NCBI RefSeq assembly: GCF_003865405.1
Contig: NZ_RQVQ01000013.1
Span: 28,804-92,803, forward strand
Direction: 5' to 3'
DNA length: 64,000 nt
From: Paenimyroides tangerinum
GTDB lineage: Bacteria > Bacteroidota > Bacteroidia > Flavobacteriales > Flavobacteriaceae
Both the position numbers and the translations under genes were made by a program. How positions within the stretch are numbered: position 1 is the stretch's first letter; each line of letters starts with the position of its first letter. Of the stretch, positions 34,129 through 42,368 are shown one piece after another. Below the pieces are notes generated by a model. The model searched no databases and was not told where the DNA came from. It saw nothing but the letters and a program-made list of their open reading frames with translations.

Positions 34129-35463
34129 ATGAAATCGGGAATACTCGTTTGTTCTTTAGCCTTGATTTTATCAGGCTTTGATGTTGCTGCACAACATTCG
34201 CAACATCCTTCAGCAATTGCTGATACTTTGTATTTATCTTTAAATGACGTTTGGGAACGAACCAATATTCAGAGCAAAGAAGTACAATTGCAAAACACAG
34301 AATCAATGATTCGAAGTGAAAACGTTTTAGATGCAAAAGCTGAACGATTTCCTACTTTGAGTGTTTTTGCTAGCGTAGATAAGGCTACTAATATGCCAAT
34401 TTATTCTAATGGTTTAAATCATAAACCCGAACAACACGATGTAATTCATACGTTGTATAATTCTGGTGCTTCGATGTATTTTAATTTATATGACGGAAAT
34501 AAGCAAAATCTTAAAATTCAAGAGACCAAAATTTTAGATAAACGTGCTGCAATTGCAAAACAGCAAACGCAATCTGAAATGCGTTATAAAGCAGCTCAAT
34601 TGTTTCTAGAATTACAAAAATCAATGATATTTAAAGAGGTTATCATCAATGATATTGCAGACCAAGAGAAACAATTACACGAAGTTCAACAGTATTATAA
34701 AAATGGGGTAATTCTGAAGAGCGATGTTTTGCGTATTGAATTGGAGTTATCAAAACGTAAAATGTCTTTGATTCAAATTGAAAACGATATTTTAATTACA
34801 AACCAACAATTGAGTTTTTATTTAGGTACGAATGAAAATAGTATTGTAATTCCTAAAAATGAATTGAGTTCTATCGAATCCGAAACTTATGAATATGCTT
34901 TGAACGTTGCTTTAGTTAATGCTTATAAGCAACAAATATCGGAACAGAATGTTGAATTAACTGAAATAGGAATTAAAAAGGTGAAAGCAAATGTTCGTCC
35001 ATCTTTAGGACTTACTGGGAGTTTTACTTTTGCAAATCCACAGATTTTCTTATATCCATATAATGACAGTTGGTATACTTTAGGTTTGGTTGGTTTGAAG
35101 GCTTCCTTTCCAATCTCGTCTTTGTATCACAATACGCATAAGTTGAAGAAAGCAAAATTAGAATTAGAAAAAGAAGAAATTGCGCATCATCACATCATCG
35201 ACCAAATTAAACAAGAAGTAAAAGAAGCTTATTTAAGATATCAAGAAGCTTTGATTCAAATTGATGTTAATGAGAAAAACAAGCAATTTGCTAAAGAAAA
35301 TGCACGAATAATTAAAAACACCTATTTTAATAAAACAGCTTTAGTTACTGATTTACTTGATGCCGATATTCAGGTTTTAAGAACTCAGTTTGAACTAGAA
35401 GCTTCAAAAATTAATGCTCAAAATAAATATTATTTACTTCAATTAGCCAAAGGTATTTTATAA
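34129..35463 (+). CDS. TolC family outer-membrane efflux protein
   Basis: A 444-residue exported protein (signal MKSGILVCSLALILSGFDVAAQ). Long helices and short strands fit the TolC barrel/tunnel fold: LYLSLNDVWERTNIQSKEVQ at the first helix, FNLYDGNKQNLKIQE in the barrel, and repeated in the second half (LGLTGSFTF, KASFPISSLYHNTHKLKKAK). It forms the outer-membrane duct of the tripartite pump whose HlyD and MFS genes follow without gaps: its stop overlaps the hlyD-type start (TAATG). Confidence 0.9.
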   Translation: MKSGILVCSLALILSGFDVAAQHSQHPSAIADTLYLSLNDVWERTNIQSKEVQLQNTESMIRSENVLDAKAERFPTLSVFASVDKATNMPIYSNGLNHKPEQHDVIHTLYNSGASMYFNLYDGNKQNLKIQETKILDKRAAIAKQQTQSEMRYKAAQLFLELQKSMIFKEVIINDIADQEKQLHEVQQYYKNGVILKSDVLRIELELSKRKMSLIQIENDILITNQQLSFYLGTNENSIVIPKNELSSIESETYEYALNVALVNAYKQQISEQNVELTEIGIKKVKANVRPSLGLTGSFTFANPQIFLYPYNDSWYTLGLVGLKASFPISSLYHNTHKLKKAKLELEKEEIAHHHIIDQIKQEVKEAYLRYQEALIQIDVNEKNKQFAKENARIIKNTYFNKTALVTDLLDADIQVLRTQFELEASKINAQNKYYLLQLAKGIL

Positions 35464-36539
35464 TGGAATTTAAACAAAAAATAAAAATTACAGACCGTGT
35501 AATTACAAAAGTATCGAGTGTTGTTGCTGGAATTACAATTATCGGAGTTAGTATTTGGGGGATTTCAGCTCTTTGGCGTAATTGGAAATATGAACATACA
35601 AACGATGCACAAGTACAAGAATATATAAATCCAGTTATTGCTCGTGTTGGTGGATACATCACTGAAGTTGCTTTTGAAGAAAATCAAATCGTAAAAAAAG
35701 GAGATACTTTGTTAGTAATTGATAATCGCGAATATATTTATGAAGAAGCTCAAACAGAAGCTAATATTCAAAAGCAATTGGCTGAAATTGATGTTGTCGA
35801 AAAAACAAAACATACGCTAGCTGCTGATGCTGAAGCGACTAAAAGTAAAATCAAAACTAACGAAGCTAAAGTTTGGAAACAAGATTTAGAATACGACAGA
35901 TACAATAAATTATATCAGGTAGAATCAGCGACAGCTCAACAATTGGAAGAAGTTAAATCGACTTTAGATGTTTACAAAAGTGAATTGAATGCAGCAGAGA
36001 AGTCATATCAAGCGGCTAAATCTAAAATTGTTGATTTAGATGCTCAAAAGGGTGTGCTTTATGCGGAAATTGAACGTTTAAAAGCTCTGAAACAACGTAA
36101 GAATTTAGATGTCGGTTATACTGTAATTACCGCTCCATATAACGGTAGAATGGGAAAACGTACCATTGAAATGGGACAAATGATTAACCCTGGACAAGTG
36201 TTGGCTTATATCGTAAATGATGAAACACCTAAATGGATTGTAGCCAACTTTAAAGAAACTCAAATTAGTGAAATGCGAATCGGAAATTCGGTTAAGTTAA
36301 TTGCAGACGCATATCCAGATATTGATTTTGAAGGTAAGATTATATCAATTTCTCCTGCAACAGGTTCTAGTTTTTCTTTGCTTCCGCCTGATAATGCTAC
36401 CGGAAATTACGTAAAAATTGTACAACGTGTTCCTGTGCGTATTGAGTTAATTGGTGAAAATGATGAGGAAGATTTACTAAAATCAGGAATGAACGTGAAT
36501 GTTTACGTTCCAAAAAACCAAAATAATGCAACCAAATAA
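35463..36539 (+). CDS. HlyD/EmrA family membrane-fusion protein
   Basis: A 358-residue periplasmic adaptor with one N-terminal membrane segment (VVAGITIIGVSIWGISALW, about residues 21-39). Then a lipoyl half (NDAQVQEYINPVIARVGGYI), a long coiled coil (about 95-220, rich in Lys/Glu/Ala), the second lipoyl half (VITAPYNGRMGKRTIEMGQ) and a beta-barrel domain (VANFKETQISEMRIGNSV). This is the EmrA/VceA layout that pairs with DHA2 transporters. It overlaps the upstream gene by one base and the downstream MFS gene by 14 bases. Confidence 0.92.
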   Translation: MEFKQKIKITDRVITKVSSVVAGITIIGVSIWGISALWRNWKYEHTNDAQVQEYINPVIARVGGYITEVAFEENQIVKKGDTLLVIDNREYIYEEAQTEANIQKQLAEIDVVEKTKHTLAADAEATKSKIKTNEAKVWKQDLEYDRYNKLYQVESATAQQLEEVKSTLDVYKSELNAAEKSYQAAKSKIVDLDAQKGVLYAEIERLKALKQRKNLDVGYTVITAPYNGRMGKRTIEMGQMINPGQVLAYIVNDETPKWIVANFKETQISEMRIGNSVKLIADAYPDIDFEGKIISISPATGSSFSLLPPDNATGNYVKIVQRVPVRIELIGENDEEDLLKSGMNVNVYVPKNQNNATK

Positions 36540-38121
36540 TCCAAAAGATTTATTTAAAAGCTGGGTTCCAGAATGGTTGGTGAAAATTATTCTTTTCACC
36601 ATTTTAATGCCAAGTATGGTGCTGTTTTTTTTACCACAAGCCAATTTGAATGCTTCGGCAGGTCATTATGGCTGTGAACCTAAAGATATGCAATTTGCTG
36701 TGACCTTGTTCTATGCCGGTTTTGTTGGATTTTATAGTTTAGAACGTCGTTTTTTCTCATTTCTAGCTACTAAAGAATATTTTATTATTTTCAATATTCT
36801 TCAAATTATTTCCTGTGTAATATTATATAATTCTATGGAATTGTATGTGATTTTTCCATTGCGTTTTCTACAAGGAATGTTGTTTGCTAGTTCAGTAAAT
36901 TTGTCGTTATCAACTATTTTTACTCGAATTGAATCCGAAAAAGCTCGCGAAATTAGTTTCTCTGTTTTCTTTGGAATGTTAATTTGTACAACGCCGTTCA
37001 ATAATATAGTAACCGCCGATTTAATTGACCAATTTGATTATAATTTTTTATATAAAATTGCTGTTTTTTCATTTATGCCTGGGCTAATGATGATTTTACT
37101 TTCCATGAATTACGTGCGTCTACAAGTCAAATTTCCGTTGTATGATTTAGATTGGGAAAGCTTCGTTTTGTACAGTACAATTTTGATATTGTTTGGATAT
37201 TTAATGGCTTACGGACAACAATATTATTGGTTTGAAGACACAGACTTGAGAATCGTTGGAATAGGTTTATTGATTTTTATTTTCTTTTTTGCTTATCGGC
37301 AATTCAACCTGAAAAGACCATATATCAATTTACAAATATTTAAATTCAGAAATTTTAAAATCGGGTGTTTGGTTTTGTTCATTATGTATATCTGTCGTTT
37401 CGCTTCAGGAATTACAAATAACTATTTCGGACAGATTCTAAAATTTGACCCAAGGCATATCTCTTATATAAATATTTTTAACCTTGCAGGATTGATCTTT
37501 GGTGTTGTTATTTCTTGTGCATTCTTGTTACAAAAACGCAATATTCGATTTATTTGGGGAACAGGTTTTCTATTGCTATTGATATTTCATGTAGCGATGT
37601 ATTTTTTATTCAACGTTTCTGCAAACGAAAGTTATTATTTTTTGCCTTTGCTTTGTCAAGGAATTGGTGTGGGAATGATTATGGTTCCAACCATTATTTA
37701 CATCATTTCATCAGTAGATATAAAGTTGGGACCATCGGCTGCAGCAATTGCTTTGTGTGTTCGTTATTTAGGATTTACCGTAAGTATGGGATTGATAAAC
37801 TATTTTAGTTTATTCAGAAAAAGTCAGCATTACAATCGTTTTCAGGATAATATCACTTATGCAAATACGGTTTATCACGATGAAATTAACCGATATATGA
37901 ATAAATTATCAACGAATGGAATGTTGCCTTCATTGACTGAAAAAGCAGGGCAAAAATTAGTAATTGCCGATGTGAATCAGCAAGCGAGTTTGCGCTATGC
38001 AATGGATTATTACGAAATGATGTCTTGGATTATTTTAGGTATGATTGTTTTGGTAATTTGTACTCCTTATATTAATAAAACGTTGGTTTATCTAAAATCA
38101 AAAACCTTAGTTCCAGCATAG
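36526..38121 (+). CDS. DHA2-type MFS exporter of tripartite pump (EmrB-like)
   Basis: A 531-residue inner-membrane protein with about 14 membrane segments; the ATG at 36526 (MQPNNPKDLFKSW) is used and overlaps the adaptor gene by 14 bases. It is diverged from standard EmrB: the usual GxLaDrxGrkxxl motif A is replaced by GFYSLERRFFSFLATKEYF, while FPLRFLQGMLFASSVNLSLS marks the TM4 region. Partner genes and length support DHA2. It presumably pumps a lipophilic toxin or drug through TolC. A strong terminator ends the operon. Confidence 0.85.
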   Translation: MQPNNPKDLFKSWVPEWLVKIILFTILMPSMVLFFLPQANLNASAGHYGCEPKDMQFAVTLFYAGFVGFYSLERRFFSFLATKEYFIIFNILQIISCVILYNSMELYVIFPLRFLQGMLFASSVNLSLSTIFTRIESEKAREISFSVFFGMLICTTPFNNIVTADLIDQFDYNFLYKIAVFSFMPGLMMILLSMNYVRLQVKFPLYDLDWESFVLYSTILILFGYLMAYGQQYYWFEDTDLRIVGIGLLIFIFFFAYRQFNLKRPYINLQIFKFRNFKIGCLVLFIMYICRFASGITNNYFGQILKFDPRHISYINIFNLAGLIFGVVISCAFLLQKRNIRFIWGTGFLLLLIFHVAMYFLFNVSANESYYFLPLLCQGIGVGMIMVPTIIYIISSVDIKLGPSAAAIALCVRYLGFTVSMGLINYFSLFRKSQHYNRFQDNITYANTVYHDEINRYMNKLSTNGMLPSLTEKAGQKLVIADVNQQASLRYAMDYYEMMSWIILGMIVLVICTPYINKTLVYLKSKTLVPA

Positions 38122-38168
38122 AACATTCATTATTTTTATATAAAAAATGTAAGTTGTGTTACATTTTA

Positions 38169-38206
38169 AAGACTTGCTAGTTTATTCTAACAAGTCTTTT
38201 TTTTAT
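38169..38206 (+). terminator. Intrinsic terminator after the efflux operon
   Basis: Stem AAGACTTG / CAAGTCTT, a 14-nt loop, then T8. Confidence 0.85.
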
Positions 38207-38307
38207 TTAATGTTTAAACTTTTTAAATCTCCATTTGGAGTAATTAACATATATTATTTTTGAACTTTTAACTTCAAAGAGGTAAATAAATCTTCAATGA
38301 CGTTCAT
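38203..38307 (-). other. Possible tiny ORF or remnant with in-frame stop
   Basis: On the minus strand an ATG at 38307 gives MNVIEDLFTSLKLKVQK, then TAA (38254-38256), then YMLITPNGDLKSLNIK and a final TAA in the same frame. The amino-acid make-up is protein-like, which suggests the tail of a lost gene, but 35 codons can arise by chance. Confidence 0.2.
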
Positions 38308-38319
38308 AATTGCAAAAAT

Positions 38320-38910
38320 TTAAATTTCTTTTAACCCAACACTTTCAATGATTTTCCAATTGATTCTATCTTGATGAATTTTGTTAGAAATATCATCAAT
38401 TTTAAAATTAAGATTTACTATTTGGTTATTTTCTTTAATGAAAACATACATCGTCTGTTCTGGTTTTTCATTAAACAAAGTAGAAAAAACTAAATAATTC
38501 ACTTGTTTATTTCCAATTAAAGTATCTTTTTGAACAGAAATATCCATTGTTTCATTTTTAAATTTATCTTTATAATTCTGATAAATCGTTTTATTTAAAT
38601 CATTCAAGCTTAAATCAGAACTCACAAAATTGGAATTAAAATCGATGGTTATTTTAGAATCAATTTTATCCGAAGCAATTAAGAAATATTGCAAACTATC
38701 ACTTTTAATAAAATCTTTCATTGCATATTTGTTCGCAATTTTCATTTCATTAACCGCGAATCCTTCAGGAACATCAATAAAGAAATTTTGGGTTTCTAAA
38801 GTGTACATTTCCGATGCAGGAATTTTTGGAGTTTCTACAACCGTTTTGATTTCTTCTTTCTTATTGCAAGAAAATAAAAACGCTAAACATATAAAAGGTA
38901 TAAATTTCAT
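38320..38910 (-). CDS. Lipoprotein of unknown function
   Basis: A 196-residue lipoprotein: signal MKFIPFICLAFLFSC with the lipobox cysteine at residue 15, then a Lys/Glu linker. A beta-rich domain (TQNFFIDVPEGFAVNEMKIA, YFLIASDKIDSKITIDFNSN, KQVNYLVFSTLFNEKPEQTMY) follows. The pattern resembles PsbP- or DUF1795-like domains that follow VPEGF/W motifs, but this is weak. It is a single gene transcribed convergently with the efflux operon and divergently from trmH. Confidence 0.7.
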   Translation of the reverse strand: MKFIPFICLAFLFSCNKKEEIKTVVETPKIPASEMYTLETQNFFIDVPEGFAVNEMKIANKYAMKDFIKSDSLQYFLIASDKIDSKITIDFNSNFVSSDLSLNDLNKTIYQNYKDKFKNETMDISVQKDTLIGNKQVNYLVFSTLFNEKPEQTMYVFIKENNQIVNLNFKIDDISNKIHQDRINWKIIESVGLKEI

Positions 38911-38994
38911 GAGAATATTTTGTTTGTGCGAAGTTAATCAACAATTTTATATTTGATTCATAAGCATTTCTTAAATCGAATACATTTGAAATGT

Positions 38995-39002
38995 TATCTT
39001 TG
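38995..39002 (+). promoter_or_regulatory. -7 promoter element TATCTTTG for trmH
   Basis: TATCTTTG matches TAnnTTTG, 15 bp before the ATG at 39018. Confidence 0.5.
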
Positions 39003-39017
39003 TAAAAAATCTTTGCA

Positions 39018-39698
39018 ATGTCACAAAATATCGACTTTCTTTTTCAAGACGAGAATTATTTAACCTATTTAGAAAACATTGTTACTGACCGAAGAAAAGA
39101 ACGTTTTTTAGAAGTTTTAGATAATCGTACCAAACATTTAACTATTGTTTGCGAAGATTTGTTTCAGTTGCATAATACCAGTGCTGTTATGCGTAGTTGT
39201 GAGGTTTTTGGTTTACAAGATTTACATGTTATCGAACAGAAATACGGTAAAACCATTGATAAAGAAATAGCGATGGGAGCAGAGAAGTGGGTTGATATTC
39301 ATCGTTATAACAACAATCAAGCTTGTATTGATTCGTTGAAAGCAAAAGGATATCAAATAGTCGCAACAACTCCGCATGTCGATGCTTTTCATTTAGAAGA
39401 TTTTGATATTTCAAAACCTTCTGCCATTTTTTTCGGAACCGAACGTTTGGGTTTATCAGAGGATATTATGAAACAAGCAGATACGTATTTAAAGATTCCT
39501 ATGGTTGGATTTACAGAAAGTTTAAATATTTCAGTTTCAGCTGCAATTATCATTCAACAATTGACCAATAAATTAAGACGAAGTGAAGTCGATTGGAAAT
39601 TATCTGAACAAGAAATATTAGAAAAGAAAATAGATTGGTGTCGAAAATCTATCAAAGATATTGATTTTATTACTGAACGGTTTTTAGAAAATAGTTAA
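39018..39698 (+). CDS. trmH: TrmH/SpoU family RNA 2'-O-methyltransferase
   Basis: A 226-residue SPOUT methyltransferase. All three SpoU motifs are visible: the asparagine/arginine block NTSAVMRSCEVFGLQDL (about residues 53-69), FFGTERLGLSEDIMKQAD (about 136-153) and IPMVGFTESLNISVSAAI (about 158-175). It transfers a methyl group from SAM to a ribose 2'-OH, probably of G18 in tRNA, though rRNA is possible. The knotted C-terminal domain is complete. A terminator separates it from higBA. Confidence 0.9.
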   Translation: MSQNIDFLFQDENYLTYLENIVTDRRKERFLEVLDNRTKHLTIVCEDLFQLHNTSAVMRSCEVFGLQDLHVIEQKYGKTIDKEIAMGAEKWVDIHRYNNNQACIDSLKAKGYQIVATTPHVDAFHLEDFDISKPSAIFFGTERLGLSEDIMKQADTYLKIPMVGFTESLNISVSAAIIIQQLTNKLRRSEVDWKLSEQEILEKKIDWCRKSIKDIDFITERFLENS

Positions 39699-39701
39699 TA
39701 A

Positions 39702-39726
39702 TTTCCCGATTCGGGAATTTTTTTTA
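39702..39726 (+). terminator. Intrinsic terminator after trmH
   Basis: TTCCC / GGGAA stem (up to 7 bp), short loop, then T9. Confidence 0.75.
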
Positions 39727-39727
39727 T

Positions 39728-39735
39728 TATATTTG
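39728..39735 (+). promoter_or_regulatory. -7 promoter element TATATTTG for higBA
   Basis: TATATTTG matches TAnnTTTG, 15 bp before the TTG start of higB at 39751 and directly after the trmH terminator. Confidence 0.55.
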
Positions 39736-39750
39736 TATAAATGATTTGTT

Positions 39751-40044
39751 TTGAGAGTAATAGCTATTCGGACTTTACGGGAATTTTGGAAATACCATCC
39801 AGATTGTGAGCAACAATTGAAGGCTTGGTTTAAGGAAGCAGAATCTGCCTTATGGAAAAATTCTAATGAATTGAAAAGTGAATATCCAAATGCAAGTATT
39901 TTAGATGATAATCGAATTTGTTTTAATATTAAAGGAAATCATTATCGTTTAATAGTTAAAATTAATTTTTCTCATCAAATTATTTGGATTAGATTTATTG
40001 GAACTCATTCTGAATATGACAAAATCAATGCAAATAAAATTTAA
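39751..40044 (+). CDS. higB: HigB family mRNA interferase toxin
   Basis: A 97-residue toxin of the HigB type (type II toxin-antitoxin). It has the family start MRVIAIRTLREFW, the segment QQLKAWFKEAESALW, and FNIKGNHYRLIVKINFSHQIIWIRFIGTHSEYDKI at the catalytic end (given here in shorter parts: YRLIVKI, IRFIGTHSEYDKI). HigB cleaves mRNA on ribosomes. The start codon is TTG; no ATG gives the conserved N-terminus. The antitoxin gene follows after 6 bp, with the toxin first, as usual for hig loci. Confidence 0.9.
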   Translation: MRVIAIRTLREFWKYHPDCEQQLKAWFKEAESALWKNSNELKSEYPNASILDDNRICFNIKGNHYRLIVKINFSHQIIWIRFIGTHSEYDKINANKI

Positions 40045-40050
40045 AAAATT

Positions 40051-40407
40051 ATGAAGTTAAAACCTATAAAATCAGAAGCTGAGTATGAAAATGCGCTATC
40101 AAGATTAGAATTGATTTTTGATGCAGAAATTGGTTCAGAAGATTCGGATGAATTGGAAATCTTAACTATGTTAATTGAAAAATACGAAAAACAACATTTC
40201 CCGATTGGTTTTCCAACTCCAATAGAAGCAATTAAATTTCGTATGGAACAATTAGGAATGACTCAAAACGAATTAGCCGAAATTATTGGACAAAAAAGTA
40301 GAGCAAGTGAAATTTTGAATAAAAAACGAAAACTTTCTCTTGAAATGATTCGTAAATTAACCGAAAAATTAAATATTCCTTCAGAAGTTTTAATTCAAAC
40401 ATATTAA
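40051..40407 (+). CDS. higA: HigA family antitoxin, Xre-type HTH
   Basis: A 118-residue antitoxin. Residues ~1-60 are an acidic helical region (EYENALSRLELIFDAEIG, EKYEKQHFPIGFPTPIEAIK). Residues ~65-115 are an Xre helix-turn-helix (RMEQLGMTQNELAEIIGQKS, ILNKKRKLSLEMIRKLTEKL). It neutralises HigB and should repress the higBA promoter. The toxin ends 6 bp upstream; a strong bidirectional terminator follows directly after the stop. Confidence 0.92.
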   Translation: MKLKPIKSEAEYENALSRLELIFDAEIGSEDSDELEILTMLIEKYEKQHFPIGFPTPIEAIKFRMEQLGMTQNELAEIIGQKSRASEILNKKRKLSLEMIRKLTEKLNIPSEVLIQTY

Positions 40408-40433
40408 AAAGCCTCGATTTTTCGAGGCTTTTC
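40406..40433. terminator. Bidirectional intrinsic terminator
   Basis: Stem AAAAAGCCTCGA / TCGAGGCTTTT between convergent higA and the M42 peptidase gene. Confidence 0.9.
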
Positions 40434-40435
40434 TA

Positions 40436-41530
40436 TTATTTAAAATAACTAAATGTTTCGTTGTTTTCAATTTTAAGAAGCGTATTGTAAATCAACTTGA
40501 TCACGTTTTCGACATCTTCTCTATGAACCATTTCAACCGTTGTGTGCATGTAGCGCAATGGAAGTGAAATCAAAGCAGAAGCAACTCCGCCGTTGCTATA
40601 AGCAAAAGCATCTGTATCTGTTCCGGTAACTCTTGACGAAGCCAAACGTTGAAACGGAATATTGTTTGCTTCAGCTGTATCGATAATCAATTCGCGTAAA
40701 TTATTTTGAACCGCCGGAGCATAAGTAATAACTGGACCTTTTCCGATTTTTAATTCACCTTCAATTTTTTTATCAATCATCGGAGTTGTTGAATCGTGGC
40801 AAACATCGGTAACAATCGCAACATTTGGTTTGATGGTTTGCGTAATCATTTCTGCACCTCGTAAACCAACTTCTTCTTGAACAGAATTGGTAATATACAA
40901 TCCAAAAGGTAACGTAATATTATTTTCTTTTAATAAACGTGCAACTTCCGCAATCATAAATCCTCCAACACGATTATCTAAAGCACGACAAACAAATTTA
41001 TTTCCGTTTAGAATTTCAAAAGTATCAGGATAGGTAATCACACATCCAACATGAACGCCTAATTTCTCGACTTCTTCTTTAGATTCACAACCTAAATCAA
41101 TAAAGTTTGTTTCAATTTTTGGAGCTTTATCACCTTCACCACCACGGTTTCTTGTATGAATTGCTGGCCATCCAAAAACTCCTTTTACGATTCCATTTTT
41201 TGTATGAATATTAACACGTTTACTTGGTGCAATCATTTGGTCGCTTCCTCCGTTTCTGATTACGTAAATCATTCCATCTTCTGTGATGTAATTCACATAC
41301 CAAGAAATTTCATCTGAATGTCCTTCAATAACAACTTTGTAAGCTGCGTCTGGATTGATAACTCCAACACAAGTTCCGTAAGTATCTGTAATAAAAGTAT
41401 CAACGTAAGGTTTTAAATAATCCATCCAAAGTTTTTGACCTTCACTTTCAAATCCTGTTGGGGAAGCATTGTTCAAATATTGTTCTAAAAAAGCAATAGA
41501 TTTATCGTTTAATATATTTTTTGTTTCCAT
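40436..41530 (-). CDS. M42 family glutamyl/deblocking aminopeptidase
   Basis: A 364-residue cytoplasmic metallopeptidase of the M42 (FrvX/TET) family. Metal ligands and catalytic residues are visible: VIEGHSDEISWYV (His-x-Asp), RALDNRVGG (bridging Asp), NSVQEEVGLRGAE (catalytic Glu-Glu), VTDVCHDSTTP (Asp) and LPLRYMHTTVEMVH (C-terminal His). These enzymes form large self-compartmentalised complexes that degrade peptides. The gene is divergent from the DUF4294 gene, a neighbour arrangement I recall from other flavobacteria. Confidence 0.92.
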   Translation of the reverse strand: METKNILNDKSIAFLEQYLNNASPTGFESEGQKLWMDYLKPYVDTFITDTYGTCVGVINPDAAYKVVIEGHSDEISWYVNYITEDGMIYVIRNGGSDQMIAPSKRVNIHTKNGIVKGVFGWPAIHTRNRGGEGDKAPKIETNFIDLGCESKEEVEKLGVHVGCVITYPDTFEILNGNKFVCRALDNRVGGFMIAEVARLLKENNITLPFGLYITNSVQEEVGLRGAEMITQTIKPNVAIVTDVCHDSTTPMIDKKIEGELKIGKGPVITYAPAVQNNLRELIIDTAEANNIPFQRLASSRVTGTDTDAFAYSNGGVASALISLPLRYMHTTVEMVHREDVENVIKLIYNTLLKIENNETFSYFK

Positions 41531-41614
41531 GTTTTAATCTTTTTTACAAAAATACTGATTTTGATGTTCAACCTTTTAAAAATATATATAAATTTGATTA
41601 TCAAATGAACGATT

Positions 41615-42304
41615 ATGAAACAGCTTTTTTTTATATTTATATTGATTTTCTTTTCTCAGAAAATTACTGCTCAAGTAAATGATTGGCAGAAATATGCTGA
41701 TACACTTTCTACTGTTGTTAATGAAGACGGTGAGATAGAAACTGAGTATATGCTTACTGAAATGAATATTAATTTTACTAAGGAAGAACTAGAAAGAATG
41801 AAAGCAAATAGTATTTTGCGTAGAAGAATTCTAAGAGTTTATCCTTATGTTGTTGCTACTTCCGAAGCTTTAACTACAGTAAATGAAAATTTAGCTAAGT
41901 TTAAAACTAATAGAGAAAAAAGGAAATACATCAACGCTTCACAAGATTATCTAGAAAGTCAGTTTAAAGATAAATTGAAAAGTTTATCTAGAAAAGATGG
42001 ACAAATTTTAGTTAAATTGATTGATAGACAAACCGGACAAACTACTTTTTCATTGATTAAAGAATTTAAAAGTGGATGGAAAGCTTTTTGGTCGAATCAA
42101 ACGGCAAAACTTTTTGATATTAATCTAAAAACGAAATTTGACCCAGATACGACTTTAGAAGATTTTTATATTGAACGTATTTTATTGGAATTGCAAGAAG
42201 AAGGAAAAATTAATTATTATCCTCCTAAAAAGAAATACAATATCAATAATTTAAATCAAATTTGGAAGGCAAAATTAGGTGATTCTGGATATTTTCCTGA
42301 GTAA
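41615..42304 (+). CDS. DUF4294 family exported protein
   Basis: A 229-residue protein with a signal peptide (MKQLFFIFILIFFSQKITAQ). The DUF4294 core is ERMKANSILRRRILRVYPYV through EFKSGWKAFWSNQTAKLFDI and TTLEDFYIERILLELQEEG. It is helical and basic. The family is restricted mainly to Bacteroidota, and its periplasmic or outer-membrane role is unknown. It is transcribed toward dnaX, which has its own promoter in the 64-bp gap. Confidence 0.85.
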   Translation: MKQLFFIFILIFFSQKITAQVNDWQKYADTLSTVVNEDGEIETEYMLTEMNINFTKEELERMKANSILRRRILRVYPYVVATSEALTTVNENLAKFKTNREKRKYINASQDYLESQFKDKLKSLSRKDGQILVKLIDRQTGQTTFSLIKEFKSGWKAFWSNQTAKLFDINLKTKFDPDTTLEDFYIERILLELQEEGKINYYPPKKKYNINNLNQIWKAKLGDSGYFPE

Positions 42305-42320
42305 GTGAAACTACTAAAAG

Positions 42321-42351
42321 TTTGATAAATTCTATTAATTACATATATTTG
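42321..42351 (+). promoter_or_regulatory. dnaX promoter, -33 TTTG and -7 TATATTTG
   Basis: TTTG at 42321-42324 and TATATTTG at 42344-42351 with 19 bp between; 17 bp upstream of the ATG at 42369. An excellent match to the Bacteroidota consensus. Confidence 0.7.
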
Positions 42352-42368
42352 TAGTCATAATTTTTACC

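Noticed and set aside
39751..40407. Reading higBA as part of a phage or integrative element
   Set aside because: No integrase, attachment repeats or phage genes are visible; the pair is flanked by terminators and core genes.
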